Shown here piece by piece: positions 20,736 through 28,885 of a DNA stretch of 64,000 nt. Position numbers and translations under genes: made by a program. A model generated the notes under the pieces. The model was not told the DNA's origin, did no database searches, and was given only the letters and a program-made list of their open reading frames with translations. Where the stretch lies: assembly GCF_010731695.1 (NCBI RefSeq), contig NZ_AP022586.1:5022001-5086000 (forward strand), in the 5' to 3' direction. This DNA comes from Mycolicibacterium litorale. GTDB taxonomy: Bacteria; Actinomycetota; Actinomycetes; Mycobacteriales; Mycobacteriaceae. Numbering within the stretch: the first letter of the stretch is position 1; the number at the start of each line of letters is the position of its first letter.

Positions 20736-23261
20736 ATGTTCGAACGTTTCACCGACCGTGCCCGCAGGGTCGTCGTCCTGGCTCAGGAAGAAGCCCGGAT
20801 GCTCAACCACAACTACATCGGCACCGAGCACATCCTGCTGGGACTCATTCACGAGGGTGAGGGCGTAGCGGCCAAGTCACTGGAGTCGCTGGGCATCTCG
20901 CTGGAAGGCGTGCGCAGCCAGGTCGAGGAGATCATCGGCCAGGGCCAGCAGGCGCCGTCCGGCCACATCCCCTTCACCCCCCGCGCCAAGAAGGTGCTCG
21001 AGCTGTCCCTGCGTGAGGCGCTGCAGCTCGGCCACAACTACATCGGCACCGAGCACATCCTGCTCGGGCTCATCCGCGAGGGTGAGGGTGTCGCCGCCCA
21101 GGTCCTGGTCAAGCTCGGCGCGGAGCTCACGCGCGTGCGCCAGCAGGTCATTCAGCTGCTGAGCGGCTACCAGGGCAAGGAGTCCGCGGAGGCCGGCACC
21201 GGCGGCCGCGGCGGCGAGTCCGGCAACCCGTCGACCTCGCTGGTGCTCGACCAGTTCGGCCGCAACCTCACCGCCGCCGCGATGGAGGGCAAGCTCGACC
21301 CCGTCATCGGCCGCGAGAAGGAAATCGAGCGGGTCATGCAGGTGCTGAGCCGCCGCACCAAGAACAACCCGGTGCTGATCGGCGAGCCCGGCGTCGGCAA
21401 GACCGCCGTCGTCGAGGGCCTGGCCCAGGCGATCGTCCATGGCGAGGTGCCCGAGACGCTCAAGGACAAGCAGCTCTACACCCTCGACCTCGGCTCGCTG
21501 GTCGCGGGCAGCCGCTACCGCGGTGACTTCGAGGAACGCCTCAAGAAGGTGCTCAAGGAGATCAACACCCGCGGCGACATCATCCTGTTCATCGACGAGC
21601 TGCACACGCTCGTCGGCGCGGGTGCCGCCGAGGGCGCGATCGACGCCGCCAGCATCCTCAAGCCGAAGCTGGCCCGCGGCGAGCTGCAGACCATCGGCGC
21701 CACCACCCTCGACGAGTACCGCAAGTACATCGAGAAGGACGCCGCCCTGGAGCGCCGCTTCCAGCCCGTCCAGGTGGGCGAGCCGACCGTCGAGCACACC
21801 ATCGAGATCCTCAAGGGTCTGCGCGACCGGTACGAGGCGCACCACCGCGTCTCGATCACCGACAGCGCGATGGTCGCTGCCGCGACGCTGGCCGACCGCT
21901 ACATCAACGACCGGTTCCTGCCGGACAAGGCCATCGACCTGATCGACGAGGCCGGCGCCCGCATGCGGATCCGCCGGATGACCGCTCCGCCAGACCTGCG
22001 CGAGTTCGACGAGAAGATCGCCGACGCGCGCCGGGAGAAGGAGTCGGCGATCGACGCGCAGGACTTCGAGAAGGCGGCGAACCTGCGCGACCGCGAGAAG
22101 CAGCTGGTCGCCCAGCGCGCCGAGCGGGAGAAGCAGTGGCGTTCGGGTGATCTCGACGTCGTCGCCGAGGTCGACGACGAGCAGATCGCCGAGGTGCTGG
22201 GCAACTGGACCGGTATCCCCGTGTTCAAGCTGACCGAGGAGGAGACCACCCGTCTGCTCCGCATGGAGGACGAGCTGCACAAGCGGATCATCGGCCAGGA
22301 GGACGCCGTCAAGGCCGTCTCGAAGGCGATCCGCCGCACCCGTGCCGGGCTGAAGGACCCCAAGCGCCCGTCGGGCTCGTTCATCTTCGCCGGTCCGTCC
22401 GGTGTCGGTAAGACCGAGCTGTCCAAGGCGCTGGCCAACTTCCTGTTCGGTGACGACGACGCGCTCATCCAGATCGACATGGGCGAGTTCCACGACCGGT
22501 TCACCGCGTCGCGGCTGTTCGGTGCCCCTCCGGGGTACGTCGGCTACGAAGAGGGCGGCCAGCTCACCGAAAAGGTGCGCCGCAAGCCGTTCAGCGTCGT
22601 GCTGTTCGACGAGATCGAGAAGGCCCACCAGGAGATCTACAACAGCCTCCTGCAGGTCCTCGAGGACGGCCGCCTCACCGACGGTCAGGGTCGCACGGTC
22701 GACTTCAAGAACACCGTGCTGATCTTCACCTCGAACCTCGGTACGTCCGACATCTCCAAGGCGGTCGGGCTGGGCTTCACCAAGGGTGGCGGTGAGAACA
22801 ACTACGAGCGGATGAAGCAGAAGGTCAACGACGAGCTGAAGAAACACTTCCGCCCCGAGTTCCTCAACCGCATCGACGACATCATCGTGTTCCACCAGCT
22901 GACGCAGGACGAGATCATCAAGATGGTCGACCTGATGATCAGCCGGGTCGGCAACCAGTTGCGGGCCAAGGACATGACGATGGAGCTGACCGACAAGGCC
23001 AAGGCCCTGCTGGCCAAGCGCGGGTTCGACCCCGTGCTCGGTGCGCGGCCGCTGCGCCGCACGATCCAGCGCGAGATCGAGGACCAGCTGTCGGAGAAGA
23101 TCCTGTTCGAAGAGATCGGACCCGGTCAGCTGATCACGGTCGACGTCGAGAACTGGGACGGCGAAGGCCCCGGCGAGGACGCCAAGTTCACCTTCTCGGG
23201 TGGGCCGAAGCGCACCGAAACCGCGCAGCCTGACCTGGCTCAGGCCGGCGCAGCCGAATAA
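20736..23261 (+). CDS. clpC1: ATP-dependent Clp protease ATPase subunit ClpC1
   Basis: An 841-residue AAA+ unfoldase that feeds substrates to ClpP1P2. Two N-terminal Clp repeats (about 1-145) are followed by D1 with Walker A GEPGVGKT (from residue 216), a UVR-containing M domain (about 410-480), and D2 with Walker A GPSGVGKT (from residue 553). A VGLGF loop after about residue 675 is the likely ClpP-docking tripeptide. The N-domain is the binding site for cyclomarin, lassomycin and ecumicin in M. tuberculosis. Length is close to the 848 residues there. Confidence 0.97.
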   Translation: MFERFTDRARRVVVLAQEEARMLNHNYIGTEHILLGLIHEGEGVAAKSLESLGISLEGVRSQVEEIIGQGQQAPSGHIPFTPRAKKVLELSLREALQLGHNYIGTEHILLGLIREGEGVAAQVLVKLGAELTRVRQQVIQLLSGYQGKESAEAGTGGRGGESGNPSTSLVLDQFGRNLTAAAMEGKLDPVIGREKEIERVMQVLSRRTKNNPVLIGEPGVGKTAVVEGLAQAIVHGEVPETLKDKQLYTLDLGSLVAGSRYRGDFEERLKKVLKEINTRGDIILFIDELHTLVGAGAAEGAIDAASILKPKLARGELQTIGATTLDEYRKYIEKDAALERRFQPVQVGEPTVEHTIEILKGLRDRYEAHHRVSITDSAMVAAATLADRYINDRFLPDKAIDLIDEAGARMRIRRMTAPPDLREFDEKIADARREKESAIDAQDFEKAANLRDREKQLVAQRAEREKQWRSGDLDVVAEVDDEQIAEVLGNWTGIPVFKLTEEETTRLLRMEDELHKRIIGQEDAVKAVSKAIRRTRAGLKDPKRPSGSFIFAGPSGVGKTELSKALANFLFGDDDALIQIDMGEFHDRFTASRLFGAPPGYVGYEEGGQLTEKVRRKPFSVVLFDEIEKAHQEIYNSLLQVLEDGRLTDGQGRTVDFKNTVLIFTSNLGTSDISKAVGLGFTKGGGENNYERMKQKVNDELKKHFRPEFLNRIDDIIVFHQLTQDEIIKMVDLMISRVGNQLRAKDMTMELTDKAKALLAKRGFDPVLGARPLRRTIQREIEDQLSEKILFEEIGPGQLITVDVENWDGEGPGEDAKFTFSGGPKRTETAQPDLAQAGAAE

Positions 23262-23273
23262 CGACGAGTCGCG

Positions 23274-23305
23274 AACGGGCGGTCACCTTCGGGTGGCCGC
23301 CCGTT
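23274..23305 (+). terminator. Terminator after clpC1
   Basis: AACGGGCGGTCACC, a TTCG loop, then GGTGGCCGCCCGTT: a 14-bp stem with a single G-T wobble, followed by TTCGTC. It starts 12 nt after the clpC1 stop and insulates the downstream riboswitch from clpC1 read-through. Confidence 0.85.
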
Positions 23306-23364
23306 TCGTCGTCCGGGGGCGGCGTGGCGGCCGACAGGGTGGCGGCGCGATTCCTCCCCGCAGT

Positions 23365-23480
23365 GCTTAGGATGTGCGATGTAATCGGCAGGCGAAGGAA
23401 TCTGGTGAGAATCCAGAACGGTCGCGCCACTGTGAGAGTCAGACCCGACGCCTGCTTCACCCCATACGGGACGCGAAATC
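23365..23480 (+). ncRNA. Cobalamin (B12) riboswitch
   Basis: The region contains the conserved cobalamin-riboswitch core: a short stem (TCTGG, loop, CCAGA) at 23401-23417, the invariant GCCACTGT stretch at about 23426-23433, and a degenerate B12 box ending in CGCCTGC near 23449-23455. The 3' end lies just before the ribosome site of cbtB. In known cases adenosylcobalamin binding blocks expression of cobalt-uptake and B12 genes, and CbtBA is a known target class. The expression-platform fold was not computed. Confidence 0.88.
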
Positions 23481-23496
23481 CCGGGAAGGAACCCTG

Positions 23497-23712
23497 ATGA
23501 CGTCACCGCAAGCCCACAAGACCCGGGTACCGGCCATCGACCTGTCGGCCACGCGTTCGGCGGTCTGGCTGTCGGCCACCGCATTCCTCGCGCTGCTGGT
23601 GCTCTACTTCCTCGGCTTCGATCAGGGGGCGACGTCGGTGTTCGGCGACAACACCGCCATCCACGAGTTCATTCACGACGCTCGCCATCTCCTCGGCTTC
23701 CCCTGCCACTGA
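23497..23712 (+). CDS. cbtB: CbtB, small subunit of predicted cobalt transporter
   Basis: A 71-residue protein with one membrane segment (about residues 23-45) and a C-terminal histidine cluster (HEFIHDARHLLGFPCH) typical of CbtB. A GGGAAGGAACC ribosome site precedes ATG 23497; an upstream in-frame start would put coding sequence inside the riboswitch and is rejected. It is the first gene after the riboswitch and lies 26 nt before cbtA. The role in cobalt uptake is predicted from genomic context in the literature. Confidence 0.9.
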   Translation: MTSPQAHKTRVPAIDLSATRSAVWLSATAFLALLVLYFLGFDQGATSVFGDNTAIHEFIHDARHLLGFPCH

Positions 23713-23738
23713 CCGATCCGGCAGGCAGACAAGTCAAC

Positions 23739-24533
23739 ATGGAGAAACAGATCATCGGGCGCGGCCTCCTGGCCGGTGCCCTCGCCGCCGTGGTCGCCTT
23801 CGTCTTCGCGCGGATCTTCGTCGAACCCGTCATCGAGCTGGCCATCGCCTACGAGGACGGCGTCGGCGCCGCCCATGAGGCCATCGAGCACGCGGGTGCC
23901 GGCCACAGCCACGGCGGGGACGGCGGCGGGTTCTCGCGCGCCGTGCAGATGAACATCGGTATGGGCTTCGGCGTGCTGGCGTTCAGCGTCGCGATGGGCG
24001 CGCTGTTCGCGATCGTGTTCGCCGTCGCGTACGGCCGGGTCGGTGACGTCTCGGCCCGCCTCCTGTCGCTCTACGTCGCGGGCGGCATGCTGCTGAGCCT
24101 CTACGTGGTGCCGTCGCTGAAATACCCGGCGAGCCCGCCCGCGCTGAGCCTCGACGAGACGCTTCGGCAGCGGACGCTGCTGTACCTGCTGCTGGTCGTG
24201 CTGTCCGCCGCGCTACTGGTCGGCGCGGTCTGTCTCGGCCGCCGGCTACGGGACCGGCTGGGCACCTGGAACGCCACGCTGGCGGGTGCGGGCGCCTACA
24301 TCGTCGCGATGGCCGTGCTGATGCTCGTCCTGCCCGGCATCGACGAGACGCCGGGGCCGCTGCGCGACGACGGGGGCGTCATCGTCTACGAGGGCTTCCC
24401 GGCCGACGTCCTCTACGACTTCCGGCTGTACTCGCTGGGCACCCAGGTCGTGATGTGGGCGACGATCGCGCTGGTGTTCGCACCACTGGCGGCACGGCTG
24501 CTCGACCGGCGGCGTGAAGTCCTCCGGACGTGA
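23739..24533 (+). CDS. cbtA: CbtA, membrane subunit of predicted cobalt transporter
   Basis: A 264-residue membrane protein with about five hydrophobic segments. A His-rich extracytoplasmic loop (HAGAGHSHGG) after the first segment is the likely metal-capture site of this family. The last segments alternate with short charged loops. It is co-transcribed with cbtB from the riboswitch-controlled promoter and overlaps the phosphatase gene by 4 nt. Cobalt specificity is inferred from the B12 riboswitch. Confidence 0.9.
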   Translation: MEKQIIGRGLLAGALAAVVAFVFARIFVEPVIELAIAYEDGVGAAHEAIEHAGAGHSHGGDGGGFSRAVQMNIGMGFGVLAFSVAMGALFAIVFAVAYGRVGDVSARLLSLYVAGGMLLSLYVVPSLKYPASPPALSLDETLRQRTLLYLLLVVLSAALLVGAVCLGRRLRDRLGTWNATLAGAGAYIVAMAVLMLVLPGIDETPGPLRDDGGVIVYEGFPADVLYDFRLYSLGTQVVMWATIALVFAPLAARLLDRRREVLRT

Positions 24534-25081
24534 GTGAGGTCGTCCGGCTGACGCTGGTGTCGCACGCCATGACCGACGCCGTGTCGGCCGGACGATTCCC
24601 CACCGACGAACCACTCAACGCCCAGGGGCACCGTCAGGCCGACGCCAGCGTGGAGCTGGGGCCAACCGACGCCGCCTACTGCGGACCGGAGAAGCGCACC
24701 AGGCAGACCGCCGAACTGCTCGGCCTGCAGGCGGTCGTCGAACCGCTGCTGGCCGACCTGGACTGTGGCCGGTGGCGCGGTGATGTCCTGGGCGGTGTGG
24801 AGCCGGCGGAGCTGGCCATCTGGCTCACCGAACCCACCCAGGCGCCGCACGGTGGGGAATCGGTGATCGACGTCGTCGAGCGGGTGCGGCGCTGGATGGA
24901 CTCGTTGACCAACCAGCGCGGTCGGCTGGTGGCGGTCACCCATCCCGCCGTCGTGCGCGCCGCGATCCTCGTGGCGCTCGACGCGCCGGCCCGGTCGTTC
25001 TGGCGCATCGACGTCGCGCCGGTGAGCCGGACCGTGCTGCACTTCCGCGGGCACGCCTGGACGCTGCGCTCGTCACTCTGA
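24530..25081 (+). CDS. Histidine-phosphatase-family protein with altered RHG motif
   Basis: A 183-residue phosphoglycerate-mutase-fold protein. The catalytic His is in LVSHAMTD, where the usual RHG is SHA: the phosphate-binding Arg is replaced by Ser. The second arginine (KRTRQTAELL), and the C-terminal His (VTHPAVVR) are kept. The GTG start overlaps the cbtA stop, so it is in the B12-riboswitch operon. That context suggests an alpha-ribazole-phosphatase-like (CobC) role, but the motif change leaves activity uncertain. It converges on lpqF. Confidence 0.75.
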   Translation: MSEVVRLTLVSHAMTDAVSAGRFPTDEPLNAQGHRQADASVELGPTDAAYCGPEKRTRQTAELLGLQAVVEPLLADLDCGRWRGDVLGGVEPAELAIWLTEPTQAPHGGESVIDVVERVRRWMDSLTNQRGRLVAVTHPAVVRAAILVALDAPARSFWRIDVAPVSRTVLHFRGHAWTLRSSL

Positions 25082-25091
25082 TCTGGCGCGG

Positions 25092-26471
25092 CTAGTCGGC
25101 GACCGGCACCATCGCGAACGTCTGGCGCACGATGGCCAGCAGCCAGCTCGCCGCGGTCGAGCTGCGGTAGCGCGGCCAGTTGAGCTGGAAGCTGACCACC
25201 CAGGGCTGACCGGTGTGGTCGACGGCGTACCAGCTGAACGTGAGATCGCCCGGCAGGTTGCCGCCCTTGGCGCCGATGTACGGCCATTTCGCGCGGTCGA
25301 GTTCGACCCCGGGGATGGCCGACAGGATGTCCTTGACGGGCGCGGCTTCGCCGACCGCCGCATCCTGCAGCGCGGCGTGCACACGGCAGATGTCCGATGC
25401 GCTGCCGTACCACTCGGCGCCGTACTGGGATGCGGGGGTGTGGGTGCGGGCCGGGTCCGGTTCGTAGGGACGGGCGTCGGTCTGCTTGAGCAGCGCGGCG
25501 CGACCCTGCGGATCGGCCTGCTTCCACTGTTCGCGCAGATCGGGCTCACCCCAGCCGACCGAGAACATCTCGTGCATGGTCGGGAACGGCGTCATGCTGG
25601 CCGGATCGTGGTGCCCGCCCGCCTTGAGGGCCTGCTCCACCGCGCCGGTGCCCACGCGGCCGATCAGCAGATCGGTCGCCATGTTGTCGCTGGCCGAGAT
25701 CATCTCCTGCGCCGCCGTGCGCACCGACACCGTCGCGCCCGGGGGCATCTGCTCGAGCCGCGACGAACCGACGGCCTTGGCGCGCTCGGTGATGGTCAGC
25801 GCATCGTCCCAGCCGACGGTGCCGGCCTGCACGGCGTGCGCGACGGCCAGCAGGACGTAGAGCTTGAAGATCGACGCCAGCGGCAGCGACATCTCGGTGT
25901 TGGTGCCCGCCACCGGCTGGCATTTGCCGACGGGTCCACTGCGGTCGACGCGGGCCACCTGGTAGGAGTAGCGCGCACCGGACTCGCCCAGCACGGCGTC
26001 GATGTCGGACCACTTCTGGATCGCCGGCGGATGCAGCGTCACGTCGAAACGGTCCACCAGACCGTTGTCGTCGGTGCGCAGTTCGATGTCCTGGGCGGCC
26101 CCGTACGACGTCTTGACGTGCAGGGTCGCACTGCCCGCGCGGATGTCCACCCCGGTCGCGGTGATCGGGCGGTCCCACCACAGGTTGCCCATGGCGTCGA
26201 TGACGTGGTCGACCTGGTCCTCGACGGCCATCGTGCGGACGTTGACGTCACCGATGGGCCAGTCGGAGTTCACCATGTCCATGGTCTGCTTGGCGCGCAG
26301 ACCCTGGGGTGTGGTCGTGCCGATGTGTGCGCCGTAGGCGGCGTCGGCCGGAGCGGTGCCGGCGTCCCCGCATCCGGACGCTAGGGAAACGACGAGCGCG
26401 GCAGCGGTCACCAGGCCGGTGGCCCGGCGCGCCTGCCGCGTCGCGTCAGCCCTTGTCGCCGGACCCCGCAA
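25092..26471 (-). CDS. lpqF: Beta-lactamase-like serine hydrolase lipoprotein (LpqF-like)
   Basis: An exported protein of about 459 residues with a hydrophobic signal and lipobox (LASGC). An N-terminal Rv3593-type domain is followed by a class A beta-lactamase-like domain with SxxK (SIFK), SDN (SASDN) and a KTG-like KGG (AKGGN), so the serine-hydrolase machinery looks intact. No ATG fits: I chose TTG 26471, which gives an Arg-containing n-region and overlaps mhuD by 26 nt; GTG 26411 would leave a signal without positive charge. Substrate unknown. Position matches Rv3593, downstream of mhuD. Confidence 0.78.
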   Translation of the reverse strand: MRGPATRADATRQARRATGLVTAAALVVSLASGCGDAGTAPADAAYGAHIGTTTPQGLRAKQTMDMVNSDWPIGDVNVRTMAVEDQVDHVIDAMGNLWWDRPITATGVDIRAGSATLHVKTSYGAAQDIELRTDDNGLVDRFDVTLHPPAIQKWSDIDAVLGESGARYSYQVARVDRSGPVGKCQPVAGTNTEMSLPLASIFKLYVLLAVAHAVQAGTVGWDDALTITERAKAVGSSRLEQMPPGATVSVRTAAQEMISASDNMATDLLIGRVGTGAVEQALKAGGHHDPASMTPFPTMHEMFSVGWGEPDLREQWKQADPQGRAALLKQTDARPYEPDPARTHTPASQYGAEWYGSASDICRVHAALQDAAVGEAAPVKDILSAIPGVELDRAKWPYIGAKGGNLPGDLTFSWYAVDHTGQPWVVSFQLNWPRYRSSTAASWLLAIVRQTFAMVPVAD

Positions 26472-26775
26472 CGTCCAGCACGACCTCGAACTCGAGCAGC
26501 GAGGCACCGGTCGCAACCGGGTTGGCGGCCTGACCCTTGTGGGCTTCGATGGCGGGACCGGTGGCCCACGCCTGGAACGCCTCGTCGGACTCCCACTGCG
26601 TGACGACGAAGTAGCGGTTCTCACCCTTGACCGGCCGCAGGAGCTGGAAGCCGAGGAAGCCGGGCTGGTTGTCCACGGCGTGTGCGCGGTGGGCGAACCG
26701 CTTCTCCAGTTCCGGACCGGCGTCAGGCGGGACCTCGATTGCGTTGATCTTCACCACAGGGTTCTGGCTGGGCAT
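26446..26775 (-). CDS. mhuD: Haem-degrading monooxygenase MhuD
   Basis: A 109-residue antibiotic-biosynthesis-monooxygenase-fold protein that degrades haem to mycobilin and iron without releasing carbon monoxide in M. tuberculosis. Family haem-pocket residues are present: Asn11 (Asn7 equivalent), Trp70 (Trp66) and His79 (His75), each shifted by four because of an N-terminal MPSQN extension. Nearly the whole sequence can be aligned by eye with remembered Rv3592. It is divergent from an alpha/beta hydrolase and upstream of lpqF. Confidence 0.93.
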   Translation of the reverse strand: MPSQNPVVKINAIEVPPDAGPELEKRFAHRAHAVDNQPGFLGFQLLRPVKGENRYFVVTQWESDEAFQAWATGPAIEAHKGQAANPVATGASLLEFEVVLDVAGSGDKG

Positions 26776-26813
26776 GCCGCCAGGTTACCGGTTGGTCTGG
26801 GCAAGATGAGCAG

Positions 26814-27584
26814 ATGGACACCCCACTGCTGACCCCTCGAGGCGGCGACGGCGCGCCCCTGGTGCTGGTGCACGGCCTGATGGGGCGGGGCAGCACGTGG
26901 GGCCGTCAGCTGCCGTGGCTCACCGGACTCGGGGCGATCTACACCTACGACGCTCCGTGGCATCGCGGTCGCGACGTGGTGGACCCGCATCCGATCAGCA
27001 CCGAACACTTCGTGGCCGAACTCGGCGATGCGGTCGCCGCTCTCGGCCGTCCGGCCACGCTGATCGGGCATTCGATGGGCGGTCTGCACGCGTGGTGTCT
27101 GGCCGCCCACCGTCCCGAGCTCGTGACCGCGGTGGTGGTGGAGGACATGGCGCCGGACTTCCGCGGCCGCACCACCGGACCGTGGGAGCCGTGGCTGCAC
27201 GCGCTGCCCGTCGAGTTCGAGACCGAACAACAGGTGTTCGCGGAATTCGGCCCGATCGCCGGACGCTATTTCCTCGAGGCGTTCGACCGCACCGCGACCG
27301 GGTGGCGTCTGCACGGCAGGCGCCGCCACTGGATCGACATCGCCGCCGAGTGGGGGCTGCGCGACTACTGGGAGCAGTGGCGGCAGCTGCGGGTGCCCAC
27401 GCTGCTGCTGGAGGCGGGTAACTCGGTCACCCCGCCGGGGCAGATGCGCCGCATGGCCGAATCCGGTTACCGGACAACATATCTGCAGGTTCCCGGCGCC
27501 GGCCACCTCATTCACGACGAGCAGCCGCAGGTGTACCGCGACGCGGTCGAGGCATTCTTAGCGACGCTCGCCGAGCGCGCCTGA
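26814..27584 (+). CDS. Alpha/beta-fold hydrolase (Rv3591c type)
   Basis: A 256-residue hydrolase with the oxyanion motif VLVHGLMG, nucleophile elbow GHSMGG (Ser), and catalytic His in GAGHLIHDEQP. Substrate unknown; short-chain ester or C-C hydrolases share this pattern. It corresponds to Rv3591c beside mhuD. The 3' end overlaps the convergent small membrane-protein gene by 27 nt. Confidence 0.85.
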   Translation: MDTPLLTPRGGDGAPLVLVHGLMGRGSTWGRQLPWLTGLGAIYTYDAPWHRGRDVVDPHPISTEHFVAELGDAVAALGRPATLIGHSMGGLHAWCLAAHRPELVTAVVVEDMAPDFRGRTTGPWEPWLHALPVEFETEQQVFAEFGPIAGRYFLEAFDRTATGWRLHGRRRHWIDIAAEWGLRDYWEQWRQLRVPTLLLEAGNSVTPPGQMRRMAESGYRTTYLQVPGAGHLIHDEQPQVYRDAVEAFLATLAERA

Positions 27585-27821
27585 GGACGGCCACGTCGGG
27601 TGCTCCTCGAAGCGGGTGCGGATCGCGTCGAGGTCGTGCTGGACCCGGTGGAAGTCGCGGTCCTCGTCGCGTCGGCTGTCGAAGCGGCCCGCCATGGGGG
27701 CCCACACCCGGAACTGGTCGAGCTCCCAGCGCAGGATCCCGGCGCGGCGCGCGGTCCAGATCAGGACAGCGCCCAACGCGAACGGGCTGATCACGATGAG
27801 GGAAATCAGTGCTGTACTCAT
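27558..27821 (-). CDS. Small single-span membrane protein
   Basis: An 87-residue protein starting MSTALISLIVISPFALGAVLIW, one N-terminal membrane segment, then a charged cytoplasmic helix (residues about 35-75) with Arg/Asp/Glu-rich sequence. The start was placed at ATG 27821 because upstream in-frame residues are Cys/His-rich and unlike coding sequence. I do not recognise a family. The last 27 nt overlap the convergent hydrolase gene. Confidence 0.55.
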   Translation of the reverse strand: MSTALISLIVISPFALGAVLIWTARRAGILRWELDQFRVWAPMAGRFDSRRDEDRDFHRVQHDLDAIRTRFEEHPTWPSSGALGERR

Positions 27822-27892
27822 GGCAGATATCTTTCGCCGGGTGACTTTCCGCCAACAGTGGCAGCACTGACATCTTGGGCTAATATGCTGCC

Positions 27893-28873
27893 ATGGCGTT
27901 GAAAAGCGTATCGACACTGGTGCTCGACGGTCTAGCGGTTTTCGAGTTCGGCGTCATCTGCGAGGTCTTCGGAATCGACCGCTCCGCGGACGACGTGCCC
28001 AACTTCGACTTCAAGGTCTGCGGACCGGTGGCCGGCAAAGCGGTACAGACATCGATCGGGGCACAACTGGTGCCCCAGCACGACTTCGGCGATCTCCTCG
28101 GCGCCGACCTGGTGGCCGTGCCCGCGATCGCCTCGGGCAAGAACGGCTACCCGCCGGAGGCGCTCGAGGTGCTGCGCGCCGCCGCGGCGAGCGGTTCGAT
28201 CATCCTGACGGTCTGTTCGGGGGCGTTCGTCGTGGGCGCGGCGGGACTGCTCGACGGCCGGCCCTGTACGACCCACTGGATGTACGCCGACCTGCTGGCC
28301 CGGACGTATCCCACCGCGCGCGTGGACCGCAACGTGCTGTTCGTCGACGACGGCAACCTCATCACCAGTGCCGGGACCGCGGCCGGTATCGACGCCTGCC
28401 TGCACCTGGTGCGCCGTGAACTCGGCAGCGAGGTCACCAACAAGATCGCCCGCCGCATGGTGGTCCCGCCGCAGCGTGACGGCGGCCAGCGCCAGTACAT
28501 CGAGCAGCCGATCCCGGTCAGGTGCTCGGAACGCTTTGCGCCGCACCTGGACTGGATCGTGGCCAACCTGGACAAGCCGCACACCGTCAGCACGCTGGCC
28601 CGCCGCGCGAACATGTCGGCCCGCACCTTCGCCCGCCGCTTCGTCGAGGAGACCGGCACCACCCCGATGCAATGGGTGACCGATCAGCGAGTCCTCTACG
28701 CGCGCAGGATGCTCGAGGAGAGCGACCTCGACATCGACCGCATCGCCGAGCGGTCCGGGTTCGGCACGGCCACGCTGCTGCGCCACCACTTCCGCCGGAT
28801 CATCGGGGTGACCCCCACCGATTACCGCAGGCGGTTCTGCTGCGCCGACAGCCCCGCCGAGCAGACCGCCTGA
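27893..28873 (+). CDS. GlxA-family transcriptional regulator (DJ-1/PfpI + AraC HTH)
   Basis: A 326-residue regulator. The N-terminal DJ-1/PfpI amidotransferase-like domain (about 1-180) carries a Cys in LTVCSGAFVVGAAGLL at the usual nucleophile position. The C-terminal AraC/XylS DNA-binding domain (about 215-320) has two helix-turn-helix motifs (STLARRANMSARTFARRF and IAERSGFGTATLLRHHF). Such proteins often sense amines or amino-acid derivatives. It has no obvious divergent target; the minus-strand c-di-GMP gene converges on it. Confidence 0.88.
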   Translation: MALKSVSTLVLDGLAVFEFGVICEVFGIDRSADDVPNFDFKVCGPVAGKAVQTSIGAQLVPQHDFGDLLGADLVAVPAIASGKNGYPPEALEVLRAAAASGSIILTVCSGAFVVGAAGLLDGRPCTTHWMYADLLARTYPTARVDRNVLFVDDGNLITSAGTAAGIDACLHLVRRELGSEVTNKIARRMVVPPQRDGGQRQYIEQPIPVRCSERFAPHLDWIVANLDKPHTVSTLARRANMSARTFARRFVEETGTTPMQWVTDQRVLYARRMLEESDLDIDRIAERSGFGTATLLRHHFRRIIGVTPTDYRRRFCCADSPAEQTA

Positions 28874-28885
28874 CGATTCGGCGCG

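Noticed and set aside
20877..22895. 672-residue minus-strand open frame inside clpC1
   Set aside because: Antisense shadow caused by GC-rich third codon positions of clpC1; it is a Val/Leu/Asp/Gly repeat with no domain.
23374..23496. Upstream in-frame extension of cbtB
   Set aside because: It lies inside the cobalamin riboswitch, while ATG 23497 has a good ribosome site and gives the normal CbtB length.
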